Assembly (NCBI RefSeq): GCF_001494595.1
Contig: NZ_LN929908.1
Coordinates: forward strand, 1,711,716 to 1,775,715
Origin: Mycobacterium sp. M26
GTDB taxonomy: Bacteria > Actinomycetota > Actinomycetes > Mycobacteriales > Mycobacteriaceae
Length of the DNA: 64,000 nt
Direction: 5' to 3'
In this document: positions 34,681-43,392 of the stretch, one piece after another
Layout of the letters: every line of letters begins with the position of its first letter
Position numbering within the stretch: the stretch's first letter is position 1
Made by a program: the position numbers and the translations under genes
Notes under the pieces: generated by a model
What the model was told of the DNA's origin: nothing
What the model saw: only the letters and a program-made list of their open reading frames with translations
Databases searched by the model: none

Positions 34681-35586
34681 GTGCCCCTGACCGTGCACTT
34701 CGACGTCGTCGCCCCCGGGCGGATCCCACTGATGTGGTGCCTCATCGCGTTCATCGTGACGTTCTTCGTGACCAGGACGATCGTGCGCTACATCCGCAGC
34801 AACGCCGGCAAGACCGGCCCACGCAAGTGGTGGCAGCCGCGCAACATCTCCAGCAAGGGCGGATTACACATCCACCATGTGGTCATCGGGATCGTGTTGG
34901 TGATGATCTCCGGGGTCACCATGGTGACCATGGCGACCGAGGGGACCGGCGGCGAATTCACCGCCGCCGCCATCGTTTTCGGTATCGGTGCGGCCCTGGT
35001 GCTCGACGAGTTCGCCCTTGTTCTCGACCTAGACGATGTCTACTGGTCCGAGGACGGCCGGGCTTCGGTCGACGCGGTGTTCGCCGCCGTGGCGGTGACC
35101 GGACTGCTGATCCTGGGGTTCAACCCGCTGTCGTTCTTCGATATCGGCATCTGGCGCGACGACGACTCGGTGGTGGCCCGCACGACGGTGATCGTGATGG
35201 CCGCGCTGACGCTGGGCCTGGCGGTGATCGTGCTGCTCAAGGGCAAGGTGTGGACCGGTCTGATCGGGATGTTCATCACCCCACTGCTGTTCATCGGGGC
35301 GATCCGGCTGTCCCGGCCGCACGCCCCTTGGGCGCGCTGGCACTACCAGGACAAACCCCGCAAGATGCACAAGGCGCTCGAGCGGGAGCGGTACCTGCGC
35401 AGGCCTGTCGTGCAGGCGAAGCTGTGGCTGCAGCATGTTGTCGCTGGTGAGCCGCGGTTCCCGGCCGACGCCGAGGTGGATGCCGAACTGGATCGCGAGA
35501 TCCATGCTGCCCCTGTGAAACAACCTGGCCGCTCGACATATAGCGCCGACTCGCGTTTTGTTGCTGAACCACATGACGTTGGATAG
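34681..35586 (+). CDS. Multi-pass membrane protein (Rv2180c-like)
   Basis: The 301 aa product has six or seven helices, with His pairs in LHIHHVVIGIVLV and Asp/Glu-rich LVLDEFALVLDLDDVYW. These conserved ionisable residues in a membrane setting suggest a metal site or enzyme, but the family is uncharacterised. A long soluble tail ends PVKQPGRSTYSADSRFVAEPHDVG. The last 20 or so residues run into the AT-rich insert and may be altered from the ancestral end. The GTG 34681 follows the family start LTVHFDVVAPGRIPL. Confidence 0.83.
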   Translation: MPLTVHFDVVAPGRIPLMWCLIAFIVTFFVTRTIVRYIRSNAGKTGPRKWWQPRNISSKGGLHIHHVVIGIVLVMISGVTMVTMATEGTGGEFTAAAIVFGIGAALVLDEFALVLDLDDVYWSEDGRASVDAVFAAVAVTGLLILGFNPLSFFDIGIWRDDDSVVARTTVIVMAALTLGLAVIVLLKGKVWTGLIGMFITPLLFIGAIRLSRPHAPWARWHYQDKPRKMHKALERERYLRRPVVQAKLWLQHVVAGEPRFPADAEVDAELDREIHAAPVKQPGRSTYSADSRFVAEPHDVG

Positions 35587-35613
35587 GCCGTCGCAGAAAG
35601 CGAATATCAATTG

Positions 35614-36426
35614 CTAGATCGAATGTTGACCAGCCCGATCCCCGTCTGCTGGATCTCCAAAAAGAATTTGGTGGTCAGTCGCTAGAAAGGTGAGGGGAAA
35701 CCTGGACTTTGCGGCAGCGAGGACTGCATTTGAATCAACGGCGGGATTCAGGTGTGTCAGGTAAAGGCCACCCACGCCAGCGGAGGCTGCAACTTGACCA
35801 GCCTGTACGCCGGATGCATGTCCGATTTCGGCGTCGCACGCGCCCCACGCTTCGTGCAGGAGCCATTTGACGTCCGCCGCGAATGAAATTGAGGATTCAT
35901 CATATTCAGTATCCGTCACATATGCGAATTCATCAGCTATGCGGAAAGCCATTGAGGGAAGGGTATGGCGGAATTGGCCTCGACTGGCCAAATTCCAGCC
36001 ATTCACCTCACTATCGCCTTCGATTATGTCAACAAAACTGGCATCAATAAGAGGGTTCGAGGTCTTGAAAGGCTTTCCGAGAATCTCAAATAGCAAGTTC
36101 TTTGTAGACATTCCATAGAGAGACAAGCCTGGGCCACCAATTGTTACCGGGATATCGAACCCGTTCGTCATCGAAAGTCCCTCGATATGATCCAGATGAA
36201 AGTGCGATAACAATATCGTTAGATCCGTCACATCGTTCAATAACTCTGGTTCGAGTGTTAACCGACCGAATCCAGACCCTGCATCTAAAACCAGGGCTCG
36301 ATTGCCCGACTTGAACAAGTAACACGATGTCAGGCGAGTGTTTGTTGGAATCCACCCGCCGGTCCCTAGTGCAGTCATGCTGCCGAGAGTCGACACGATG
36401 GCTGAAGACTTGCGCTTGTCACTCAT
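35614..36426 (-). CDS. Metallo-beta-lactamase-fold hydrolase, RNase Z-like
   Basis: The 270 aa protein has the metal motif HFHLDH at residues 75-80, His154, an Asp in VTDTEY (172), HEAWG (191-195), HASG (203-206) and LTHLNP (224-229). The last three are in the order typical of RNase Z-type and phosphodiesterase MBL enzymes. There is no signal peptide. It probably hydrolyses a phosphodiester or similar cytosolic substrate. It starts at an ATG overlapping the upstream gene's stop (ATGA). Codon use is AT-richer than its neighbours, which suggests transfer. Confidence 0.82.
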   Translation of the reverse strand: MSDKRKSSAIVSTLGSMTALGTGGWIPTNTRLTSCYLFKSGNRALVLDAGSGFGRLTLEPELLNDVTDLTILLSHFHLDHIEGLSMTNGFDIPVTIGGPGLSLYGMSTKNLLFEILGKPFKTSNPLIDASFVDIIEGDSEVNGWNLASRGQFRHTLPSMAFRIADEFAYVTDTEYDESSISFAADVKWLLHEAWGACDAEIGHASGVQAGQVAASAGVGGLYLTHLNPAVDSNAVLAAAKSRFPLTFLATDHQILFGDPADGDRAGQHSI

Positions 36427-37553
36427 CTTGCAGCGTCTTCGATCTGGGGTTGAATCTCGCCCTCTCGAACTGATGGCTTGTGCCTAAGCCACCGCCAGTA
36501 GCGCAATCCAGACACCGCAATGACGGCAAGAACAGCAAAGGATGTCAAAGTCCAGGCTGGCCAATAACGCTCAAGATCCCACATCGAGGTCGCAGGCTGA
36601 ACGTCGCTTTGTGTCCCGGTTCCAAAGTAAGAAAGCAGAAGCGCAAATGGCACAATCAGACCAGAGAGAACGCTAACCCAAAACTGCCATTGGCGTTGCC
36701 TCGCTTCGAATCTTGCCGAAGTTGCCAGTTCTTGCTCAGTGACCGACGTCTCGACCACTTCGGAAAGTGTCGACAATTGTACTTGTGCGCTCTTGATCAA
36801 CGGAGAAACGGCAAGTAACTGTGCGAATGTCCCTCTTACTGAGTCGAGCACGCGGTCGGGCGAGTCTACTCCAGCGACAGCTGGGATGACGTCGAGCGCT
36901 AGTGTGAGTCTAGTTTGTCGAATCTCGATAATCAGGCGTCGCAACTCTGCAATTGAGTGGGCGTGATTCTCCGCTGTTATCCTATAGCGGAGGCCCTCCA
37001 TTTCGGTTGAAAGTCTTCTACGTATACGCCGAACTTCTGCAGCTGCAAAGAGCAGGTCTAGTATAGTCATTAAAGCGGCGGCGATAACCTCGGACTCGTG
37101 GCCGGCAGTTACTACTACGCCTCGACCGTGTGCAAAGCACACTTCCGAAGATGAGTTCAGTTCAGATGGTAATGCGACGGCCGTCTCCCGACGCTGCTCC
37201 GACCATTCGCGCGAAACAATCGATTGGCATAGCGGAGTTGGCATTTGATGTTCGTAGAGTATCTCGGCCGGTTCGTTTATGAACCTCACGGTTTGGAGTA
37301 CATCCGTGGCGAGGCCTATGCCGTGTCGACCGGGAATGCATCGGGCCAGCCAGTCGCTGAAAGCAATTCCATCGATATGCAAGCGATGCCGCCTTCGGCA
37401 CATAGTGTGGAGATGTTCCACCAAAGCTCTACTATCTAGATCTGCCTCGTAATCTAGGGTTACGAAAACCACATTGATGTTTGCCGACACCATCGAAATC
37501 CGGACATCGGTAAGCTCGAGTGCTGCGTTGCTGTCCAGATGGCAGACAGTCAT
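36423..37553 (-). CDS. Two-helix membrane protein of unknown function, partner of the MBL protein
   Basis: The 376 aa product has a mixed N-terminal domain (about 1-150) and a long helical region with heptad-like spacing (about 155-285). Two C-terminal membrane helices follow (VSVLSGLIVPFALLLSYFG and WTLTSFAVLAVIAVSGL), ending in a short basic tail. The layout of stalk plus two C-terminal helices recalls CorA-type channels, but the GMN pore motif is not present (YFGTG instead). The ATG 37553 has a GAGG site 6 bp upstream. An in-frame ATG at 37712 lacks one. I do not recognise the family. Confidence 0.75.
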   Translation of the reverse strand: MTVCHLDSNAALELTDVRISMVSANINVVFVTLDYEADLDSRALVEHLHTMCRRRHRLHIDGIAFSDWLARCIPGRHGIGLATDVLQTVRFINEPAEILYEHQMPTPLCQSIVSREWSEQRRETAVALPSELNSSSEVCFAHGRGVVVTAGHESEVIAAALMTILDLLFAAAEVRRIRRRLSTEMEGLRYRITAENHAHSIAELRRLIIEIRQTRLTLALDVIPAVAGVDSPDRVLDSVRGTFAQLLAVSPLIKSAQVQLSTLSEVVETSVTEQELATSARFEARQRQWQFWVSVLSGLIVPFALLLSYFGTGTQSDVQPATSMWDLERYWPAWTLTSFAVLAVIAVSGLRYWRWLRHKPSVREGEIQPQIEDAAR

Positions 37554-37868
37554 ACTGCGCCTCGATTGAATTTCTGCTACGTGTGCCGGGTTAGCCATCT
37601 GTCCAAAGTGAACATCGAACCTGCCGACATCGTAATAGTCATTCCAACGGCGGCCGTACTGGACTCTCGCGGCGGTGGTAACAGCGAAGGCGTGCCAAAT
37701 GTTAACCAGCATCCCGAGATTCGATTCCTATCTTTATCGGATTTCTGCACAGCTTTTGTCGGCGAGCCACTGATCTGTGGGAATGCCGCAACTCAAGTCG
37801 CTGCTGGTCTCGTCGAAATATCTATAGGCTACCCTGTGCGCGCAAATTATGTATCAGATGGGAGCCAA
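37554..37868. other. Gene-free 315 bp of the insert; likely divergent promoter region
   Basis: It lies between the membrane-protein start (minus) and the exoribonuclease start (plus). An open plus-strand frame crosses it in phase with the exoribonuclease, but the family N-terminus begins at 37869, so it is probably not coding. AT-rich stretches such as TATCTATAGGCT near 37820 could hold a promoter for the plus-strand gene. No repeats or RNA gene were seen. Confidence 0.5.
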
Positions 37869-38390
37869 GTGCGGTACTTCTACGACACCGAGTTCATCGA
37901 CAACGGGCGCATCATCGATCTGATCTCGATCGGCGTGGTCGCCGAAGACGGCCGGGAGTTCTACGCGATCTCCACCGAGTTCGACCCGGAGTCGGCCGGC
38001 AAGTGGGTCCGCACCCATGTCCTTCCCAAGCTCCCGTCGCCGTCGTCGCAGCTCTGGCAGTCCCGACGGCAGATCCGCGAAAGCTTGGAGACGTTCTTCG
38101 ACATCGACGGCGACGAGCCGATCGAGCTGTGGGCCTGGGTGGCGGCCTACGACCACGTGGCGCTGTGCCAGCTGTGGGGGCCGATGACCAGCCTGCCGCC
38201 GCAGATCCCGCGGTTCACCCGCGAGCTGCGGCAATTCTGGGAGGACCGCGGGTGTCCGCGGATGCCTCCGCGGCCGCAGGACACCCACGATGCACTCGTC
38301 GACGCCCGGCACAACATGCGGCGCTACGTGCTGATGACCACGGGTGTCGACCTCGGCGCGGTCCCCACCGACACCCCTATCCGCAGGTAG
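37869..38390 (+). CDS. 3'-5' exoribonuclease (Rv2179c-type, DEDDh)
   Basis: The 173 aa DEDD-fold nuclease starts VRYFYDTEFIDNGRIIDLISIG. The first acidic pair is DTEF, then WAWVAAYDHVALCQLWG with a mid Asp, and DTHDALVDARHNMRR with the final His and Asp. M. tuberculosis Rv2179c has been described as a 3' exoribonuclease. The GTG 37869 is supported by the family N-terminus and a GGGAGCC site. Upstream DNA belongs to the AT-rich insert, so its native promoter has probably been replaced. Confidence 0.88.
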   Translation: MRYFYDTEFIDNGRIIDLISIGVVAEDGREFYAISTEFDPESAGKWVRTHVLPKLPSPSSQLWQSRRQIRESLETFFDIDGDEPIELWAWVAAYDHVALCQLWGPMTSLPPQIPRFTRELRQFWEDRGCPRMPPRPQDTHDALVDARHNMRRYVLMTTGVDLGAVPTDTPIRR

Positions 38391-38442
38391 CCCCACCTGG
38401 CGGGTGGTAAAAGCGGTGGTTTTGCCCGGTTACCATGGATGG

Positions 38443-39831
38443 GTGAACTGGACCGTTGACGTACCGATCGAGCAGCTCCCGTCGCTGCCGCCGTTGCCGG
38501 CGGACCTGCGGGCGCGCCTGGATGCCGCGCTGAGCAAGCCGGCCGCCCAGCAGCCCAGCTGGGACGCCGGGCAGGCCAAGGCGATGCGGACGGTGCTGGA
38601 GAGTGTGCCGCCGGTGACGGTGCCCTCGGAGATCGAGAAGCTGTCCGGTCAGCTCGCCGCGGTGGCCCGCGGCGAGGCGTTCCTGCTGCAGGGCGGCGAC
38701 TGCGCCGAGACGTTCGCCGACAACACCGAGCCGCACATCCGCGCCAACATCCGCACCCTGCTGCAGATGGCCGTGGTGCTGACCTACGGTGCCAGCCTGC
38801 CGGTGGTCAAGGTGGCGCGCATCGCCGGGCAGTACGCCAAGCCCCGCTCCGCTGATATCGACGCGCTCGGGCTCAAGTCCTACCGCGGCGACATGGTCAA
38901 TGGGTTCGCCCCGGACGCCGCGGTGCGCGATCATGACCCGTCGCGGCTGGTGCGCGCCTACGCCAATGCCAGCGCGGCGATGAATCTGGTTCGCGCCCTG
39001 ACCTCGTCGGGGCTGGCCTCGTTGCACCAGGTGCACGACTGGAACCGTGAGTTCGTCCGCACCTCGCCCGCCGGTGCCCGCTACGAGCAGCTGGCCGGGG
39101 AGATCGACCGCGGCCTGAAGTTCATGAGCGCCTGTGGGGTCAACGACCGCAATCTCGACACCGCCGACATCTACGCCAGCCACGAGGCGCTGGTGCTCGA
39201 CTACGAGCGCGCGATGCTGCGGATGGATGCCGACGCCGAGGGCGGCCCCAAGCTTTATGACCTGTCGGCGCACTACGTCTGGATCGGGGAGCGCACCCGC
39301 CAGCTCGACGGCGCGCACGTCGCGTTCGCCGAGGTGATCGCCAACCCGATCGGCGTCAAGATCGGCCCCGGCACGTCACCGGAACTGGCGGTCGAGTACG
39401 TCGAGCGGCTCGACCCGCACAACCAGCCGGGCCGCCTGACCCTGGTCAGCCGGATGGGCAACCACAAGGTGCGCGACGTGCTGCCGCCGATCATCGAGAA
39501 GGTCCAGGCCTCAGGTCACCAGGTGATCTGGCAGTGCGACCCGATGCACGGCAACACCCACGAGTCCTCGACCGGCTACAAGACCCGCCACTTCGACCGC
39601 ATCGTCGACGAGGTACAGGGCTTCTTCGAGGTGCACCGCGCGCTGGGCACCCACCCGGGCGGCATCCACGTCGAGATCACCGGCGAGAACGTCACCGAGT
39701 GCCTCGGTGGTGCGCAGGACATCTCCGACTCCGACCTGGCCGGCCGCTACGAAACGGCCTGCGATCCGCGGCTGAACACCCAGCAATCTCTCGAGCTGGC
39801 GTTCCTGGTCGCCGAAATGCTGCGCGACTGA
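38443..39831 (+). CDS. aroG: 3-deoxy-7-phosphoheptulonate synthase, class II (DAHP synthase)
   Basis: Condenses phosphoenolpyruvate and erythrose 4-phosphate in the first step of the shikimate pathway. The 462 aa class II (plant-type) enzyme carries LLQGGDCAETF, RIAGQYAKPRSAD, SRMGNHKVRDVLPP and WQCDPMHGNTHESS. It starts VNWTVDVPIEQLPSLPPLP at GTG 38443, as in M. tuberculosis Rv2178c. The overlapping ATGs just upstream are out of frame. The mycobacterial enzyme is allosterically inhibited by aromatic amino acids and works with chorismate mutase encoded elsewhere. Confidence 0.96.
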   Translation: MNWTVDVPIEQLPSLPPLPADLRARLDAALSKPAAQQPSWDAGQAKAMRTVLESVPPVTVPSEIEKLSGQLAAVARGEAFLLQGGDCAETFADNTEPHIRANIRTLLQMAVVLTYGASLPVVKVARIAGQYAKPRSADIDALGLKSYRGDMVNGFAPDAAVRDHDPSRLVRAYANASAAMNLVRALTSSGLASLHQVHDWNREFVRTSPAGARYEQLAGEIDRGLKFMSACGVNDRNLDTADIYASHEALVLDYERAMLRMDADAEGGPKLYDLSAHYVWIGERTRQLDGAHVAFAEVIANPIGVKIGPGTSPELAVEYVERLDPHNQPGRLTLVSRMGNHKVRDVLPPIIEKVQASGHQVIWQCDPMHGNTHESSTGYKTRHFDRIVDEVQGFFEVHRALGTHPGGIHVEITGENVTECLGGAQDISDSDLAGRYETACDPRLNTQQSLELAFLVAEMLRD

Positions 39832-39836
39832 CGGGT

Positions 39837-41118
39837 GTGACGCGCGCGCAACGCCGTCTCCCACTGGGGGCCTTGGCGTTTCGCGTCGTACCGCTGTTGC
39901 TCGTGCCGGTGTTCCTCGGGCTCAGCGTCTTTCCCGGCCGGTTCCAGGTGTCCTGGTGGTACGCGCTGCTGTCGATGGGCTCGGCGGTCTGCTTCGGTGC
40001 CGGGTGGCGCTGGCCGGCGCCCGCCTCGTTCGCGCTGTCGGCACTGGCGGTTCCGTTGTTCGCCGCCGAGGCGTGGGGGCTGTCCGGCCTGATTCGGTGC
40101 CGGGTGGCGCTGGCCGGCGCCCGCCTCGTTCGCGCTGTCGGCACTGGCGGTTCCGTTGTTCGCCGCCGAGGCGTGGGGGCTGTCCGGCCTGATCCCGTAC
40201 CTGGGTGCGGTGGCGCTCGCCGACGCCATCGCCCGCAGTTCCCGTGTCCTGCCGGTCGTCGCCACGACTGCGGCATGGTCGGCGGCGGTGGTCATCGGCA
40301 ACGCGCTCGACCAGCACACCTCGTTTCGCAGCGCCGCCACGGTGGTGACGGTCGCGGCGGCGGTCGCGGTGCCGGTTCTGGCCGGACTCTACCTGCGGGC
40401 TCAGCGGCGCCTGGCGGACCTGTACCGGCAGCGCGCCGAGGATGCCGAGATCCGCAGAGCGGCAGCGGAATCCGTGGTGCGATCGCAGGAACGCACCGCG
40501 ATGGCGCGGGAGTTGCATGACGTGGTGGCCCACCACATGGCCTCGATCGTGCTTCGAATCGCGGTGGCGCAGAATACGATTCGCGATGCCGACCCTGGTA
40601 TGACCGCGGTGCTCGATGATGTCCACGGCACCGCCGCGGCCGCGCTGGCCGATATCCGCCGGCTCAACGAGGCGTTACGTGACCCGGGGCTGAACGAGGT
40701 GGTGATGGTCGAATCCGAGACGCTGTGGACCGAGCTCGACGCGGCCGTCGAGCGTGCGGTGGCCGCCGGTTTCGGTGTGCAGGCGGATATCGATCGCGGT
40801 GTGGGCGAGTTGGACGTCCTGTCGCGGCTGACACTGCTGCGGGTGACGCAGGAGGCGCTGACCAACGCGATGAAGTACGCCGACGCCGCAGACCCGGTGC
40901 AGCTGACCATCGAGAGCCGCGATGACGGCGTAGCGGTTCGGGTCATCAACACCTGCGCAATTGCGCTGCCGCCCAACGCAACCGGCCACGGAATCATCGG
41001 CATGGCCGAGCGGCTGCACCTCGTCGGCGGCCGCTTCGACGCGCGGCGCCTGGACCGGCGGTGGGTGCTGGACGCGTGGATTCCACTGCGGGTCGCCAGC
41101 CTGGGAGAGGTGCGATGA
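39837..41118 (+). pseudogene. Sensor histidine kinase (NarL-type partner), broken by a 100-bp tandem duplication
   Basis: The gene starts at GTG 39837 (VTRAQRRLPLGALAFRVV). It codes for several N-terminal membrane helices, then a HisKA_3 dimerisation domain with the phosphoacceptor His in ELHDVVAHHMASI, and a degenerate HATPase domain (TNAMKYADAADP, GHGIIGMAERL). A perfect 100-bp tandem repeat inside the third helix shifts the frame by one base. Removing one copy gives a single continuous frame joining LSGLI to PYLGAVALAD. A shorter downstream frame from TTG 40156 would still contain the kinase domain. It overlaps the regulator gene (ATGA). Confidence 0.85.
39993..40192 (+). repeat. Perfect 100-bp tandem direct duplication
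   Basis: Bases 39993-40092 are repeated exactly at 40093-40192, and one further base (40193) also matches. The unit encodes GWRWPAPASFALSALAVPLF and the following AAEAWGLSGLI of the histidine kinase. Because 100 is not a multiple of three, it breaks the frame. It could expand or collapse by slipped recombination, or be an assembly artefact. Confidence 0.97.
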
Positions 41119-41759
41119 CGACCTCGATTCGGGTGCTGATCGTCGACGACCAGAAGCTGGTACGTGCCGGACTGCGCATGCTGTGCGAGGCCACCGAGGG
41201 TCTTGAGGTGGTGGGCGAAGCCGCCGACGGTGAGCAGGCGATCCGGATGGCCGCCGAACTCGCGCCCGATGTGATCCTGATGGATCTGCGCATGCCGGGC
41301 GTGGACGGCGTCGCCGCCACCCGGACTCTGATGTCCACCAAGCCGGAGTCGAAAATCCTGGTACTCACCACCTTCGACGACGACGAGCATCTCTACCCCG
41401 CACTGGCCGCGGGCGCGGCGGGCTTCCTGGTCAAGGACACGTCGCCGGCCCAGCTGGTCGACGCGATCCGGCGGACCGCGCAGGGGGATATGACGGTGTC
41501 CCCGCACCTGTTGCGGCGACTGATCGCCAGGGCGGTGTCGGACAGTCCTGTTGCCCCATCGCCGCGACCGGTGGCGTTGACGGCGCGCGAGCGTGAGGTG
41601 CTGGCACTGATCTGCACGGGGTCGTCCAATCGGCAGATCGCCGAGAACCTTCACCTGGGGCTGACGACCGTGAAGACCCATGTCGCCAATCTGTTGGAAA
41701 AGACGGGCTGCGCCAACCGTGTGCAACTGGCGCTCTACGGGTCTCACGACATCGAGTGA
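41115..41759 (+). CDS. NarL/FixJ-family response regulator
   Basis: The 214 aa product has a receiver domain with acidic pair VDDQ, phosphoacceptor Asp57 in LMDLRMPG, and KDTSPAQL carrying the conserved Lys. A LuxR-type helix-turn-helix follows (LTAREREVLALICTGSSNRQ). It should be phosphorylated by the kinase encoded just upstream, whose frame is broken. The start overlaps the kinase stop (ATGA). The target promoters are unknown. The nearby multicopper oxidase gene is convergent, overlapping it by 16 bp. Confidence 0.92.
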   Translation: MTTSIRVLIVDDQKLVRAGLRMLCEATEGLEVVGEAADGEQAIRMAAELAPDVILMDLRMPGVDGVAATRTLMSTKPESKILVLTTFDDDEHLYPALAAGAAGFLVKDTSPAQLVDAIRRTAQGDMTVSPHLLRRLIARAVSDSPVAPSPRPVALTAREREVLALICTGSSNRQIAENLHLGLTTVKTHVANLLEKTGCANRVQLALYGSHDIE

Positions 41760-43240
41760 TGGCCGGCGTGCATCTGTTCGGGCATGGGGGCAGGTGTCTG
41801 ACCCGGCGCGAGCACCAGGAACTGGCCCATCATGCCGCGGTCTTCATGCATCGCCAGGTGGCAGTGGTACATGTAGGGCAACATCGCATCGGTGTAATCG
41901 GCGAATCGGACGGACAGCGCAATCCGTTGTCCCGGAGCGACGTACACGGTGTCCTTGTACCCGGCCAGCGCTGGTGGCGGTGGTGACCCGTCGATGTCGA
42001 TGACGCGGAACTGGGTGTCGTGCACGTGGAAGTTGTGCGGCCAGTTGTCGGTGTTGTGAACGGTCCAGATCTCGGTGGTGTCGACGGTGGTGTTGAAGTC
42101 GATGACCGCCATGTCCATCCGTTTCCGGTTGATCATGAACCAGCGCAAGTCAAAGTTTCGGGTCGCTGCTGCGTTGGAGATGTCGGGTGCGGGGACGGCG
42201 GCCAGCACCGCCGGGATATCAGGACCGGATCGCAGTGTCGGGTCAGCACGCAGCGCGAGAATCTCGAAGGTGTCCTGCAGGCCGCAGCGTTTCGACTCCG
42301 ACGGGGCCACTCCGGCGCGGTCGTCGAAGGCGAATGACCGCAGGGAAACTGCTGAGCCGGAACGCAATTCGACCACGATCTCGGCCCGTTCACCGGGGCT
42401 CAGCCGCACCCGGGTGGTCTCGACCGGCGCCGCCAGCAGACCTCCGTCGCTGGCGACGATGTGGAAGGATCGGTCGTCGCTGAAGCCCAGGTTGTAGAGC
42501 CGGCCGCCGGAACCGTTGAGGATGCGCAGGCGAACCCGATCGGAGCGGACGCGCAGGAACGCATCGGTCACACCGTTGGTGATGATGGTGTCGCCGAGCA
42601 GCCCGACGTCGGTCGGGTCGGACTCGTCGAGTTCGCCGGAGGCGGTGAACCGGCGGTCCTGGATGATCAGCGGGATGTCGTCCACGCCGTACTCATGCGG
42701 AAGTTGTTCTGAGCCTGCGTCGTCGACGATGAAGAGCCCGGCCAGGCCGCGGTAGATGTGCTTCTCGGTCGCACCGTGGGGGTGCGGGTGATACCAGAGC
42801 GTCGCGGCCGGCTGCCGGATCGTCCAGGTCGGTCGCCACTGGCCGCCGGGTGCGACGGGCTGGTGCGGTCCGCCGTCGCAGTTCGCGGGGACGTGCATGC
42901 CGTGCCAATGCACGGACGTCGGCTCCGGTAGTGCGTTCTCGAACCGCACCGTGACGGTCTCGCCGTCCCGGGCCCGCAGCGTCGGACCGAGGATCGCGCC
43001 GTTGTAGCCCCACGTCGGGGTGTGCTGTCCGGCCCGGATCTCCGATGTTCCGGGCGCAGCGCGCAGCGAGAAGACCCGATTTCGCTGGTCGTCGATCGTC
43101 GACTCGGCGAGCGGCGGGATCGGCAGCGGCCGCTTGCCGCCGCCGTCGGCCGACGACTGTCGGGTCGTACACCCAAGCGACAGGGCGATCGGGCTGACCG
43201 CCAGCCCGAGCAGGAATCCTCGACGGGATACCGGTAACAC
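41744..43240 (-). CDS. Multicopper oxidase, Tat-exported lipoprotein
   Basis: The 498 aa cupredoxin enzyme starts VLPVSRRGFLLGLAV with a twin-Arg signal and a lipobox-like ALSLGC. The copper motifs are HWHGMH, YHPHPHG, NFHVHDTQF and YHCHLAMHEDRGMM, the last giving the type 1 and trinuclear ligands, including Met. It likely oxidises cuprous copper or phenolics outside the membrane. The GTG 43240 has GGAG five bases upstream. An earlier in-frame start (43324) would put a Cys-rich segment before the Tat signal. Nearby copper-export genes were not seen. Confidence 0.9.
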   Translation of the reverse strand: MLPVSRRGFLLGLAVSPIALSLGCTTRQSSADGGGKRPLPIPPLAESTIDDQRNRVFSLRAAPGTSEIRAGQHTPTWGYNGAILGPTLRARDGETVTVRFENALPEPTSVHWHGMHVPANCDGGPHQPVAPGGQWRPTWTIRQPAATLWYHPHPHGATEKHIYRGLAGLFIVDDAGSEQLPHEYGVDDIPLIIQDRRFTASGELDESDPTDVGLLGDTIITNGVTDAFLRVRSDRVRLRILNGSGGRLYNLGFSDDRSFHIVASDGGLLAAPVETTRVRLSPGERAEIVVELRSGSAVSLRSFAFDDRAGVAPSESKRCGLQDTFEILALRADPTLRSGPDIPAVLAAVPAPDISNAAATRNFDLRWFMINRKRMDMAVIDFNTTVDTTEIWTVHNTDNWPHNFHVHDTQFRVIDIDGSPPPPALAGYKDTVYVAPGQRIALSVRFADYTDAMLPYMYHCHLAMHEDRGMMGQFLVLAPGQTPAPMPEQMHAGHHSMS

Positions 43241-43392
43241 GTTGACTCCGAAGGATGCGGGACAGGGACATCCACAGTCTTCGGCCTGCCGGCACTGCGG
43301 CGTATCGTCCCGGAGGCCGGTCAATCCCGGACAGAAATCCTCCTTCGGGCCCTTGAATCCGGCGCTCCGTTCCGGTAGGAGATCGGTCGCGC

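Larger units (their letters stand above)
35587..37868. mobile_element. AT-richer insert (genomic islet) between Rv2180c-like and Rv2179c-like genes
   Basis: Base composition changes abruptly: 36181-36240 has 24 G/C of 60, while the flanks are strongly GC-rich. The two genes either side are adjacent in M. tuberculosis. The insert holds two overlapping minus-strand genes and a gene-free 315 bp. No transposase, integrase or tRNA is visible. Weak 7-bp matches (CCCTGTG at 35511 and 37832) near both ends are too short to prove a target duplication. Acquisition by transfer is inferred from composition and synteny. Confidence 0.7.

Noticed and set aside
35511..37838. CCCTGTG near both ends of the AT-rich insert as a target-site duplication
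   Set aside because: Seven bases in such windows match by chance often enough, and no inverted ends or transposase are present.
37539..37868. In-frame N-terminal extension of the exoribonuclease frame
   Set aside because: The known family starts at VRYFYDTEF. The extension is AT-rich insert DNA with no family similarity and runs antisense to the membrane protein start.
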